A DNA stretch of 64,000 nucleotides from Clostridiaceae bacterium HFYG-1003 (GTDB lineage: Bacteria; Bacillota; Clostridia; Clostridiales; Clostridiaceae), in assembly GCA_024579835.1 (NCBI GenBank), contig CP102060.1, forward strand, positions 1,835,558 to 1,899,557. Direction: 5' to 3'. The position numbers and the translations under genes are program-made. The notes under the pieces were generated by a model. The model had not been told where the DNA came from, searched no databases, and was given only the letters and a program-made list of their open reading frames with translations. The stretch's first letter is position 1; each line of letters opens with the position of its first letter. Positions 47,203-55,781 of the stretch are shown here, in pieces.

Positions 47203-48335
47203 CTTTTTATCCTTCCGGCGAAGGCCAGGGCATATTGAAACCCTGCCTTGGCCTCTTCAATTTCAGCCATGGTATTGGTATCGGAAAAACAGATCCGGAT
47301 GGATCCCTTAATTGCTTCCTTGTCCAGCTTCAGAGCTGTCAGGACATGGGAATCCTTTAAATTCTTGGATGAGCAGGCCGAGCCGGTCGATACGCAGATC
47401 CCCTTCTCCTCCAGCAGGCGCAGCAGGATTTCAGCGCGGATGCCCCGGAATGAGACATTGAGGATGTAGGGCGAGAATCCCTCCTCATCGCCGTTGAGCT
47501 GGAACCGGTCGGCGGGATCTTCTTCCCGGAAGAATCCGAGTAAAGAGGTCTTCAGCGCTTCCACCTGCCGGCGGTTTTCCTCCAGGTGAGGCAGAATCAG
47601 GTCGCAGGCCTTGCCAAAACCCGCAATGTAGGGAACATTATGAGTTCCGGCCCGCTGGCCATCCTCCTGACCGCCGCCATGAATAAGACTGGTCAGGCGA
47701 AGTCCCTTGCGCACATAAAGCATGCCGATCCCCTTGGGACCATGGGCCTTATGGGCCGAAGCCGTGGCGTAGTCCAGATTCATTGCGCGCACGTCCAGCG
47801 GAAATTTCAGAAAGCTTTGCACCAGGTCCGCGTGGAATCGCGCCCGGCTGCCTGACTCTTGGATGATCTGGCCGATCCGGGCCAGATCATTGACTGCTCC
47901 GATCTCATTGTTGACGTGCATGATGCTGACCAGCGAGGTGTCACGGGTCAGATTTTGGCGCAGATCCTCCAGATCAATCCGGCCCTGACCGTCCACGGGC
48001 AGCCAGGTCACCCTGGTTCCGGATTCAGCCATGGCCCGCAGTGTATTGCGCACGCTGGGATGCTCGATCTCCGTGGTAATGATATGGCCGCCTGCAAAGT
48101 GCTTCAGAACCTGATTGTTTCCTTCTGAGGCGCAGGAGGTGAACAGAATCTCACCGGGCTGAGCACCGATGACCCGGGCTACGGAAGCGCGGGCCGAGGT
48201 CATGATGTCCTGGGCCTGTCGGCCCAGGGCATGAAGAGACGACGGATTTCCGAATTCTTCATCCAGCACCCGTTTAATTTCAGCGGCCACTTCCGGATAA
48301 ACCGGGGTTGTCGCGCAGTTATCAAGATATATCAT
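47199..48335 (-). CDS. Cysteine desulfurase (NifS/IscS family, NifZ-like)
   Basis: A 378-aa PLP enzyme that takes sulfur from cysteine as a persulfide. The PLP Lys is Lys196 in SAHKAHGPKG and the active-site Cys is Cys321 in STGSACSS. It begins MIYLDNCATTPVYPEV. It overlaps thiI by 4 nt and the AlaX gene upstream by 4 nt. Its position predicts delivery of persulfide to ThiI rather than general Fe-S assembly; no iscU or suf genes are nearby. Confidence 0.95.
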   Translation of the reverse strand: MIYLDNCATTPVYPEVAAEIKRVLDEEFGNPSSLHALGRQAQDIMTSARASVARVIGAQPGEILFTSCASEGNNQVLKHFAGGHIITTEIEHPSVRNTLRAMAESGTRVTWLPVDGQGRIDLEDLRQNLTRDTSLVSIMHVNNEIGAVNDLARIGQIIQESGSRARFHADLVQSFLKFPLDVRAMNLDYATASAHKAHGPKGIGMLYVRKGLRLTSLIHGGGQEDGQRAGTHNVPYIAGFGKACDLILPHLEENRRQVEALKTSLLGFFREEDPADRFQLNGDEEGFSPYILNVSFRGIRAEILLRLLEEKGICVSTGSACSSKNLKDSHVLTALKLDKEAIKGSIRICFSDTNTMAEIEEAKAGFQYALAFAGRIKS

Positions 48336-49489
48336 ACTGATTCCTCCAACAGCGCCTTCAGCTTTCGGCCAAAGGTCAGTAATTCTTCCTTTGTATCGGC
48401 AATTCCCTGAAAGGAATGCGGTCCGCCGCCCCCTCTGACTCCGGGAATCTTATGAGACCGGAACAGTGCTCCGGCGGCCAGACCGTCGCGGTACAGGCTG
48501 CCATAAATCCTCAGCTGCCGCATATCCAGCAGGATCGCGTCCTTTTCCTGGCGGCCCAGTTCGGAAGCCAGAATTCGGATCAGTTCTTCTTCCTCATCCA
48601 GCTCCTGGTATACCAGAGCTTCATTGTACTCGTTCAGCTGCAGCATTTGCCGGGCCAGCTTGGTCCTCAGTTCCGTGATGGTTCTGGCGTCTTCCTGGGT
48701 CTGCTCCAGGAGCAGACGCACGCGGAACGGGATTTCCGATTCGTGAATTTCCAGCTGTTCCTTCGCGTCCTGAACGATGCGGACAGCTTCCAGGGCAAAA
48801 TCCAATGCCCGCTTCCCAAACTGGAAGTAAACGCGCGACCCGGACTTGTGCTTCTCCACTTTCCGGATAAAAAAGAAAAGCAGATCCGACGTGGAGTCGA
48901 CATGAGTTCCGCAGCAGGCACTGACATCCAGATCTCCGATTCGGATCACCTGGACATCTTCCTGAAGATCCACTGCTTTGCGCAGACCGAGCCGATCAAG
49001 CTGATCCGCTGATTCAATGAAGAAGGTCACCGGAATCCCTTCCAGAATGGCTGAGTTGACCTGATGCGCCACATCTTCCAGAATATCCTCCGCGACGGGA
49101 CAGTCGGTGTCAATGGTAGCCGTCTCCTGGCCAATGTGGAACCCTACAGTCTGCAGCTGATGATCGCGCAGCAGAATCGCTGACAGAAGATGCTGGCCGG
49201 TATGCTGACGTGACATTTCCAGACGATGTTCTCCATCAATCTCGACTTTGACTCGCATGCCCACAAACAATTCGGAAGGATCCGTGACTTCATGCCAGAT
49301 CCGGCCGTCAATCTCATGCAGCGACAGCACCTTATGCCCTTGAATCGTTCCCTGATCGGAGGGCTGACCGCCCCCTTCCACAAAAAACTCCGTCCGATCC
49401 AGTACGAGGTAATGCCGCCCCGCTTCCTGATGGATCTGCGTGATCAGAGTATAGTATTCCATTTCTGCATGGTTGTTCTTAAAACTCAT
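48332..49489 (-). CDS. Alanyl-tRNA editing protein, AlaX-L type
   Basis: A 385-aa protein homologous to the editing and C-Ala regions of alanyl-tRNA synthetase. It removes Ser or Gly wrongly attached to tRNA-Ala. Editing-site zinc ligands are visible: His96 and His100 in RQHTGQH, and CCGTH (192-196). GGGQPSDQGTI is the N-terminal signature. The C-terminal 150 residues include coiled coil and a DHHA1-like RGGGGPHSFQG. Start at ATG 49489 follows AGGAGG; the frame continues upstream without a site. First gene of the tRNA-quality/thiolation operon. A minus-strand TGATATACT near 49570 may be its extended -10. Confidence 0.92.
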   Translation of the reverse strand: MSFKNNHAEMEYYTLITQIHQEAGRHYLVLDRTEFFVEGGGQPSDQGTIQGHKVLSLHEIDGRIWHEVTDPSELFVGMRVKVEIDGEHRLEMSRQHTGQHLLSAILLRDHQLQTVGFHIGQETATIDTDCPVAEDILEDVAHQVNSAILEGIPVTFFIESADQLDRLGLRKAVDLQEDVQVIRIGDLDVSACCGTHVDSTSDLLFFFIRKVEKHKSGSRVYFQFGKRALDFALEAVRIVQDAKEQLEIHESEIPFRVRLLLEQTQEDARTITELRTKLARQMLQLNEYNEALVYQELDEEEELIRILASELGRQEKDAILLDMRQLRIYGSLYRDGLAAGALFRSHKIPGVRGGGGPHSFQGIADTKEELLTFGRKLKALLEESV

Positions 49490-49683
49490 GGCCGCCTCCT
49501 GTGCTGGATTATCGGACTTGCCCCTCTGCCGCCTGAAACCGGAAGAGGACATCCTGCCTGACAATAGTATATCAAAACCATCCGGCACTGACATTTTCCA
49601 GTGGCAGATGTCCTGCTGCCGGAGGTTCTTCAGCCTTTGGTTCACGCTTCGTTTGTTTCCTGGATGGGGACAGATTTCCTAGC

Positions 49684-50487
49684 TCAGTCCTTATTTCTGG
49701 CAGATTCATTCAGAACCGCCTGTTTGGCCAGTTCATCCGCCAGATCATTCATGGCGTCTCCGGAATGGCCCTTCACCTTTCGAAACGTCAGACTCAGCCG
49801 GGGACGAACCGATCGAACAAATTCATGATAGCCCCTGGTCAGATCATTGTTCCGTTTCCAGGTTCCGATGGCCCAGCTTTCGATGCCCTGATAGTCAAAA
49901 TGCAGGACCAGTGAGCGGGCACCTGCGGCCATGGCATACTGCATTGCCTTGATCGCTCCCAGCACCTCTCCGGCCACATTGCGCATAGCAACATATTCAG
50001 GCCGGGAGCCGGTCCCTGAAAGGGTTTTAATGACCCGGTCTCCGGCAAGGATGACCACGCCATAGCCATAGACGCTGTGTCCCTGCCGGAAGGAACCATC
50101 CACATAAGCGACCAGATGATCCGCCTGGGGAGCTGCCCCGGACTCTGAAGCGGTTATTTCTGGTTCTCCTGGGAATGGCTCCGCCTGTCCGGAGAGGCTG
50201 TCAGCTCCGGTCAGGCCTTCCGGTGAGCCTTCGTTCTCCCGGGCACCGGCCTGGCTGAATCGGGTCTGTTCCGACTCGGCCCGGACTGACGCATGCTCGG
50301 GGAACACCTGGATCTGATCGGCGGGAATACCCAATTCCTTCAGAAAGTGTGCTGCCAGGTCCCGGCTCGGGAATGATTTAAATTTCACGCCGGAAATTCC
50401 CCGGACATTCTGCTCCGTCTGACCCCAGTCGGTATAAATGCCGGATCCCTCCCGGCCCTTGGCCACTGCATAGTATTTTTTCGCCAT
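49684..50487 (-). CDS. rnhA: Ribonuclease H with viroplasmin-like N-terminal domain
   Basis: A 267-aa RNase HI that cuts RNA in RNA-DNA hybrids. The N-terminal KKYYAVAKGREGSGIYTDW (2-20) is the hybrid-binding (viroplasmin/HBD) domain, followed by a variable acidic linker (65-125). The catalytic domain starts at VAYVDGSF; Asp130, Glu174, Asp198 and Asp251 fill the four metal-binding positions. It lies downstream of the DUF1232 gene, behind a terminator. Confidence 0.95.
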   Translation of the reverse strand: MAKKYYAVAKGREGSGIYTDWGQTEQNVRGISGVKFKSFPSRDLAAHFLKELGIPADQIQVFPEHASVRAESEQTRFSQAGARENEGSPEGLTGADSLSGQAEPFPGEPEITASESGAAPQADHLVAYVDGSFRQGHSVYGYGVVILAGDRVIKTLSGTGSRPEYVAMRNVAGEVLGAIKAMQYAMAAGARSLVLHFDYQGIESWAIGTWKRNNDLTRGYHEFVRSVRPRLSLTFRKVKGHSGDAMNDLADELAKQAVLNESARNKD

Positions 50488-50503
50488 ATAACCTCTTCCA
50501 TGG

Positions 50504-50528
50504 AAAAGGCACCCTGTCAGCGGATGCC
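50504..50528 (-). terminator. Terminator after the rhomboid-DUF1232 pair
   Basis: On the minus strand GGCATCC, a 7-nt loop, GGGTGCC, then TTTT; one G-T pair in a 7-bp stem. Confidence 0.6.
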
Positions 50529-50578
50529 TTGTCGGTTCACTTTACATTCTATTATACATGAATTTTTTCCGGTTTGAT

Positions 50579-51664
50579 TCAGATCTCCACAGAAGTGGGA
50601 ACCACCGGATTCTTGAAGTAAAAATCATCATCCTGGTATGCACCGAACTTTTCATCCAGTTTTTCGTCCACCAGATCATAGACCCGCTCAATGTTGGATG
50701 ATCCGGTCATGCCCATGATTTTTCCGATGTTGTCCTTCACAAACTTCAATGTTTTCAGATCTCCGGACCAATGCTCCACGACAATGGGCAGCGGAATTCG
50801 ATTCGTCAGATGATTCACGCCGAATACGAACAGCGCCAGATCATCAATGGCTCCTAAAACCGGGAACTTGTCCGGTATGATGTCAATGGGAGACAGGAAG
50901 TAGCCCAGACTCAGACCGATGATCCATTTATCCTTAGCCAGAACGCGCCGGTCTCTCATGACCCGGTAGCCCAGAACCAGAAGGTCCGGCAGGGCGGCAA
51001 TATATTCGTAGTGTTTCTTATAATCCAGCGGCACCCGTTTGTAAAGATCACGGCGAAGCCTTGAATACTCATCCTCAGCCGGTTCGATGCTAGCCAGATT
51101 AATGTTGAAATTCTCCATTTGTCTGGCTTCAACGACAGCCTGATTAACCGCTTCCACTTCGGCAGCTGCCGCAGCCGCTTCCTGGGCGGCTTTGTCTGCC
51201 TGCATGGCCTTGACATCGGCCTGGATGCCGGACACCTTAACCGCCAGCAGTCCATTCTCCATGATGATGTTGTCAATCATGACATGAACGTGGGGCACTT
51301 TCTGAAGTGCGTCATCCACATCCACCTGAATGTGACCGTCCTGATAGGTGATGCCAAGATCCTTGGCCTTCTTCATGGCAAAGGCCAGAGCCGCTGAGAG
51401 CACTGCATTCGGAATGCCCAGCCTGAGAACCTTGATCTTCTCAATCCGGATCCGGATTACATTATTGGCAACTGATGCCACATGCACACTGGCAAAGAAT
51501 GGGATGTCGATAATTTTATGGTAATTGGCCGTTACTTCGATGGAGTTGTTTTTAAACTCCACGTTGTTGACTGTCAGCCCTTCGACCTGGACAAACTCCC
51601 GGATATTCTCCATCAGATCGGTCTCTGACATCGTAGTTGTGACTGATGTTACTTTTGCGCTCAT
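50579..51664 (-). CDS. DUF1232 (YkvA-like) domain protein
   Basis: A 361-aa protein. The N-terminal part (1-150) is a beta-rich region with no known name (TVNNVEFKNNSIEVTANY). An Ala/Glu coiled coil follows (about 152-182). The C-terminal third holds the DUF1232 motif GYFLSPIDIIPDKFPVLGAIDD (about 264-285), which often lies in a short membrane hairpin. Function of DUF1232 is unknown. It is 8 bp downstream of a rhomboid protease and very likely co-transcribed with it. AGGAGG lies 11 nt before the ATG. Confidence 0.85.
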   Translation of the reverse strand: MSAKVTSVTTTMSETDLMENIREFVQVEGLTVNNVEFKNNSIEVTANYHKIIDIPFFASVHVASVANNVIRIRIEKIKVLRLGIPNAVLSAALAFAMKKAKDLGITYQDGHIQVDVDDALQKVPHVHVMIDNIIMENGLLAVKVSGIQADVKAMQADKAAQEAAAAAAEVEAVNQAVVEARQMENFNINLASIEPAEDEYSRLRRDLYKRVPLDYKKHYEYIAALPDLLVLGYRVMRDRRVLAKDKWIIGLSLGYFLSPIDIIPDKFPVLGAIDDLALFVFGVNHLTNRIPLPIVVEHWSGDLKTLKFVKDNIGKIMGMTGSSNIERVYDLVDEKLDEKFGAYQDDDFYFKNPVVPTSVEI

Positions 51665-51672
51665 GTTACGAT

Positions 51673-52263
51673 TTACCTCCTGCCCGGTTTAATGAATAGT
51701 GATAAGAGGAAGCCGGCGGCCAGGCCACCCAGGTGACCATAGTTGTCGATCCCCGAACCCGGCTGGAAACCCCAGGCCAGGTTGATGCCGGCAATCACCA
51801 GCAAGTTCAGCAGGGCACCACTGCGGAACATTTCCCGATTTTTCCAAACATAGCCGATCAGTGCGCCCAGCAGGCCGAAGATGGCCCCGGAAGCGCCGAT
51901 GCTGACGGTGTCTTCATGCATCAGATGGGAGAGCAGTGAACCGCCCAGCCCTGATACCATATACAAAATAAAATACTTCCACTTTGGCAGCATCCGTTCG
52001 AGATTGGACCCCAATGCCCACAGCGAATACATATTGAACGCCAAATGCTGAATATCGCCATGCAGAAACATGGCCGTTACCAGGCGATAATACTCTCCTG
52101 CTTCCACCAGCGGCTTATAATTGCCCCCGAGGTATACCAGAACCAGCGGATGGATGTTCGTTGACTCCGACAACCAGGCTGAATAGAGGAATGCCGCCAG
52201 ATTGATGATAATCAGACCCACGGTGATTCCGATCCCCCGGGATCTGTTCTTCCATTGATTCAT
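51673..52263 (-). CDS. Rhomboid-family intramembrane serine protease
   Basis: A 196-aa membrane protease with six helices. Catalytic Ser125 is in GASGAIFG and His177 in NYGHLGG, the Ser/His dyad of rhomboids. The loop with HGDIQHLAFNMYSLWALG between helices 1 and 2 is the typical His/Asn-containing part. Substrates unknown. Operon with the DUF1232 gene, whose product could be a partner or substrate. Confidence 0.94.
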   Translation of the reverse strand: MNQWKNRSRGIGITVGLIIINLAAFLYSAWLSESTNIHPLVLVYLGGNYKPLVEAGEYYRLVTAMFLHGDIQHLAFNMYSLWALGSNLERMLPKWKYFILYMVSGLGGSLLSHLMHEDTVSIGASGAIFGLLGALIGYVWKNREMFRSGALLNLLVIAGINLAWGFQPGSGIDNYGHLGGLAAGFLLSLFIKPGRR

Positions 52264-52712
52264 TCCGTTTTGCTTATCTCCTCGATCGGGATCCTAAGAC
52301 GTCTCCCTTTACCTACTATATTAAAGGAATCCGTCGGGTAAATACAGGGAAAGGCCTGATATTTCGGATATTCGTTACATAAAATTCAATATCTCCGAAC
52401 TACCTGCTACCTCTTTGGTCCTGTTTCTCCCTGAAAGTGCTTCACCCAAGGAAAGTCCTTGAACGTGCTCGGTCCCACCTGTTCCCTCATTTTCGAGTCG
52501 AGATGATGCAAATCATTTGCATTTTAAAGGCTGTATGTCCTATAATTTTTTTGAATAGAGTCCTTGGAAGCGAACAGATCATTCATAAGCTCAGAACACC
52601 CGGACTGCGGATTCCTGCCGGAAATGAGCCTGATCCTGCCACCGTGCTTTATACCTGAACAAACTTTGAAAAAAGCGGTTGACTGCAGTCATTCCGCATT
52701 GAAGGGAAATCC
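52264..52712 (+). promoter_or_regulatory. Promoter and palindromic Fur-family operator of the zinc-type importer
   Basis: At 52506-52522 lies ATGCAAATCATTTGCAT, a perfect 8-1-8 inverted repeat. Its last bases form the -35 TTGCAT (52517-52522), followed by an 18-bp spacer and TATAAT at 52541-52546. A repressor on the palindrome would cover the -35. The predicted 5' leader is about 160 nt long and shows no clear gene or riboswitch. The 52264-52500 part shows nothing else. Confidence 0.75.
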
Positions 52713-53402
52713 ATGGAAATCCGAAATCTTGAATTCAACTATGAACCGGGATCACCGGTTCTGATCCATGATCTGAACCTGACCATTGCACCCGGAGTAT
52801 TCCTGACTGTCCTGGGCGAAAACGGGTCTGCCAAGTCAACCCTGATCAAGCTGATGCTGGGTCTGCTCAAACCCGTCAAGGGAGAGATCCGCCGGACCTT
52901 ATCCAAAATTGGTTACGTGCCGCAAAAGAAAGACAAGTTTAATATGCGCTTTCCCATTACTGTGCGCGAAATGCTCGCGATCCACATGGCCAGGGGTTGC
53001 CAGGGTTCCCCGGAAACGTATCTGGCCATGGTAGAAATGGAGGATCAGGCGGAAGCACTGTTCGGAGAGCTCTCCGGGGGTCAGCAGCAGCGGGTTCTGA
53101 TCGCCCGGGCAATTTCTGCCTGTCCGGATCTTTTGATTCTGGATGAGCCGCTGACCGGTATTGACAGTCACTCCCGCGAAGTCATCCGCCATTTGCTCCT
53201 GAAACTGAATCAGGAAGGCCTGACGATTGTCTCCATTGAACATGATGTAGCATTTGCCCTGCATCACTCGACTCATATTCTGACCATGAAGGAAAACCAG
53301 GTCCGATGGTTTACCGTTGAGGAGTATAAAAACCAAATCGGCCACGATGACCGGGACAATTTTTTACATCACCTGGAGGAACATTCCCATGCTGCAATAT
53401 GA
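52713..53402 (+). CDS. znuC: Zinc/manganese-type ABC importer ATPase (ZnuC/AdcC-like)
   Basis: A 229-aa ATPase. Walker A reads GENGSAKST (35-43): the Gly before the catalytic Lys is Ala, a change also known in streptococcal AdcC-type proteins, so it is probably functional. Signature LSGGQQQRV, Walker B LLILDEPLTGID and the His switch SIEHDV are normal. The gene overlaps the permease gene by 14 nt. Context with a Fur-family regulator and a matching operator suggests zinc uptake. The metal is inferred, not shown. Confidence 0.9.
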   Translation: MEIRNLEFNYEPGSPVLIHDLNLTIAPGVFLTVLGENGSAKSTLIKLMLGLLKPVKGEIRRTLSKIGYVPQKKDKFNMRFPITVREMLAIHMARGCQGSPETYLAMVEMEDQAEALFGELSGGQQQRVLIARAISACPDLLILDEPLTGIDSHSREVIRHLLLKLNQEGLTIVSIEHDVAFALHHSTHILTMKENQVRWFTVEEYKNQIGHDDRDNFLHHLEEHSHAAI

Positions 53403-54165
53403 TTTCATGAGAAACGCCCTGGCGGCCGGATTCCTGATCGCCCTGCTCTGTCCGGTGATCGGTTCCTTCCTCGTACTCAAACGGTTTTCCATGATGGGCG
53501 ACACCTTGTCCCATTCCGCTTTCGCCGGCGTCGCACTGGGTGCGTTCTTCGGGTTGAATCCCTCCGTCGCCTCTTTGATCTACACGCTGCTGGCAGCGCT
53601 ATTGATTGAGTACCTGCGCAACCGGTTTAAAAGTTACGAAGAGGTCGTGATGTCCATTGTCATGACGTTCAATGTCGGCCTGGCCATTATCCTGGCTTCA
53701 CGCGGGAGCAGCGCCAATATTGAATCGTTCCTTTTTGGTTCAATCCTCACAGTAGAACCCTCTGATCTTTTCCTGATCGCAGCAGTCACGCTGATCAGCC
53801 TGATCTTTATCCGAATCTTCTATTCGCAGCTGCTCTATATCACCTTTGATGAAGAAGGCGCGGAGATCTCGAAAATCCCGGTTGTGTCCCTGAATTACCT
53901 GTTCATGGCACTGACCGGAGCTACTGTCGGAGTCTCCATCCGGATTACCGGTCTCCTGGTGATTTCATCCATTCTGGTTCTGCCGGTGGCGGCAGCCTTG
54001 AATCTGAGAGCGGGCTTCCGCAAGACTCTGCTTTGGGCTGTTGGCTTTGGTCTGATCGCCGTCCTGTCCGGCCTGGTCCTCTCCTATTATCTGGATTCAG
54101 CCCCGGGGGGAACCATCGCCATCATGAGTGTCGCCGTCCTGTTATGTTCGTTCTTCCTTCGCTGA
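53389..54165 (+). CDS. znuB: Zinc/manganese-type ABC importer permease (ZnuB/AdcB-like)
   Basis: A 258-aa membrane protein with about eight helices of the metal ABC-3 family. Typical sequences are KRFSMMGDTLSHSAFAGVALG (about 31-51) and VSLNYLFMALTGATVGVSIRITGLLVISS. ATG 53389 follows TGGAGGAA by 7 nt; the frame extends upstream inside znuC. No periplasmic-type metal-binding lipoprotein is encoded next to it, so the binding subunit must be elsewhere. Confidence 0.93.
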   Translation: MLQYDFMRNALAAGFLIALLCPVIGSFLVLKRFSMMGDTLSHSAFAGVALGAFFGLNPSVASLIYTLLAALLIEYLRNRFKSYEEVVMSIVMTFNVGLAIILASRGSSANIESFLFGSILTVEPSDLFLIAAVTLISLIFIRIFYSQLLYITFDEEGAEISKIPVVSLNYLFMALTGATVGVSIRITGLLVISSILVLPVAAALNLRAGFRKTLLWAVGFGLIAVLSGLVLSYYLDSAPGGTIAIMSVAVLLCSFFLR

Positions 54166-54229
54166 AAAACCGCATAACATTGCTCTTCACCGAGCCTAGG
54201 GCAATGCGTTGATCCTCTGTAAAACCAAT

Positions 54230-54274
54230 GAAGAACCGCGTCGGATCCACAACAGTGATCCGACGCGGTTCTTC
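54230..54274. terminator. Bidirectional terminator between znuB and the Fur-family gene
   Basis: GAAGAACCGCGTCGGATC (54230-54247) and its exact complement at 54257-54274: an 18-bp perfect stem with a 9-nt loop. ATTT follows on the right and A-rich sequence precedes on the left. Confidence 0.85.
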
Positions 54275-54309
54275 ATTTAAGGATCCCGGCCTTCGCATGG
54301 GGAGTCCTG

Positions 54310-54780
54310 TTACTTTTGTTTTCTGCCGGAGGCTGAACCTTCCTTGTCCCCCTCAGAAGCTGTTTTCTCCAGCCGCTGGGAGCATTCTGCACAGATTCCC
54401 TTCAGTTCCAGCCGGTGTTCCATAATCGAGAATCCGGTTTCCCGGTTAATCAGCTCCTCGATCTTCACCATGGGACAGTCCAGATCCACCGTCTTATGAC
54501 AGATTTCACAGGTCAGGCTGTGCATATGGTGATCCCGCTTCAGCACATAGTTATACTTCTTTTCTCCCAGGTCAAATTTATCAAGGACACTGATACTCTC
54601 CAGAAGCTCCAGCGTCCGATAGACGGTCGAGAGGTTGATGTACAGCTCACGATTTTCGGCTTCATCCCGGATGGACTCGGCATCCAGTCCATGATCGGAC
54701 TGAGCAAGGATTTCCAGAATGGCTTCTCTGGGCTTTGTGATTTTCAGACCGTGTTTTTTGAGCAATTCCTGAACGTTCAT
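54310..54780 (-). CDS. Fur-family metal-responsive repressor (Zur-like by context)
   Basis: A 156-aa winged-helix regulator. The DNA-binding domain (1-80) includes the recognition helix NLSTVYRTLELL. Metal sites: His84, His85 and His87 in KRDHHMHSLTCEIC, the structural zinc pairs Cys91/Cys94 and Cys130/Cys133, and His122. It converges on the zinc-type ABC importer, whose promoter carries a Fur-type palindrome, so control of zinc uptake is the best guess. PerR or Fur function cannot be ruled out. A hydrophilic 20-residue tail is added at the C-terminus. Confidence 0.9.
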   Translation of the reverse strand: MNVQELLKKHGLKITKPREAILEILAQSDHGLDAESIRDEAENRELYINLSTVYRTLELLESISVLDKFDLGEKKYNYVLKRDHHMHSLTCEICHKTVDLDCPMVKIEELINRETGFSIMEHRLELKGICAECSQRLEKTASEGDKEGSASGRKQK

Positions 54781-55164
54781 CGATCTTTAGGCAAGGTTCC
54801 TCTCTTCCGATTACTGCGGGAAGAATAGTCTCTCATTGGTTACGAATGAATCGGTCCCCTTGCCGTTCTCCTTTCTATCATTATACCGGTCAGTGCAAAT
54901 AATCAACTCATAGAAAACATAAAAAATGCATGGCAGAGTGAGTGACAAACAAAGCATGGGGAGATCGGAATACATTAAATGATTCCGAATGCAGCAATGC
55001 AGTGACTTTAATATCATCGGCTGTCCCATCCGAAACATCAGGGACGCCGCCGGTAGTCGAAGAAAGCAGTACTAAGGTACATGGGACCGGTTCCCAGACG
55101 GAAACAACCATGTCCCTCTTGACTTCTATTTGTAATTATAGCAGATTTTCCAATGGTTCCCGTC
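54781..55164 (-). promoter_or_regulatory. Upstream region of the Fur-family gene
   Basis: A minus-strand TATAAT lies near 54880-54885, with TTGATT 15 bp before it. Beside it (plus 54894-54900) is TGCAAAT, one half of the palindrome found before znuC, which could allow autoregulation. A second minus TATAAT lies at 55135-55140, and a 67-codon frame (55111-54908, minus) follows it after AGAGGG. I do not recognise its product and do not call it a gene. Confidence 0.35.
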
Positions 55165-55710
55165 TTAGAGAAAAGCCATTCTCAAACCGAACACCAGCAG
55201 AATGGCTCCTCCAATGAAATCGGCGTATTTTGTTACGAGAGGGGCAGACTGAAGACGCTTGCTCAGCACGAATGCCAGGCTGACCAGAATCAGGGTGACA
55301 ACTCCGATCAGGAGTCCATCCTGCAAAATGTACTCTCCTCTGGAGTACAACGCCGTAATGCCGACAATCATGGCGTCAATCGATACCGATACCCCGAGGA
55401 CAATCTCCATGCCCGGCTTGATCAGAATGCATTCCTCTTTCTGCTGTGCACCCTCCCGGATCATCATAATGCCGACACCCAGTATTACCAATCCTCCGAT
55501 CAATGTCGGCACAGCGGCAATCTCCTGATTGATGAGCCGTCCCAAAGCAGCGCCTATAAAGGCAAAGGCAAACTGGAAGAACGCAAAGGACAACGCAAAC
55601 CGCACTTTCTTCAGTCGATCCACCTGACAATTGATACCAATGGACAGCGCGACCCCACAAGCATCCATCGCCAGGGCTACCCCGATCAGCAGCACATTCC
55701 AACTATTCAT
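55165..55710 (-). CDS. mntP: Manganese efflux pump MntP
   Basis: A 181-aa membrane protein with six helices in two halves. The conserved Asp16 in LAMDACGVALSIG and Asp112 in SIDAMIVG are the metal-path residues of the family, which exports Mn2+. GGGGGAA precedes the ATG. I see no yybP-ykoY manganese riboswitch in the 100 bp upstream before the IS110 element begins. The insertion may have separated the gene from older regulatory sequence. Confidence 0.94.
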   Translation of the reverse strand: MNSWNVLLIGVALAMDACGVALSIGINCQVDRLKKVRFALSFAFFQFAFAFIGAALGRLINQEIAAVPTLIGGLVILGVGIMMIREGAQQKEECILIKPGMEIVLGVSVSIDAMIVGITALYSRGEYILQDGLLIGVVTLILVSLAFVLSKRLQSAPLVTKYADFIGGAILLVFGLRMAFL

Positions 55711-55772
55711 TTGATTTCCCCCAATCGATCAAGAAGAAGCTGCAGCCAGCCTGTTTTTCTATCCAGCTATCA

Positions 55773-55781
55773 ATTATAACA
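55773..55781 (-). promoter_or_regulatory. Extended -10 promoter of mntP
   Basis: TGTTATAAT on the minus strand, about 63 bp before the mntP ATG. No good -35. The IS110 left end lies only tens of bases further upstream. Confidence 0.5.

Noticed and set aside
54908-55217. Overlapping short frames upstream of the Fur-family gene (67 codons minus, 91 codons plus)
   Set aside because: Neither has a convincing ribosome site and codon pattern together, and no family is recognisable; left as intergenic.
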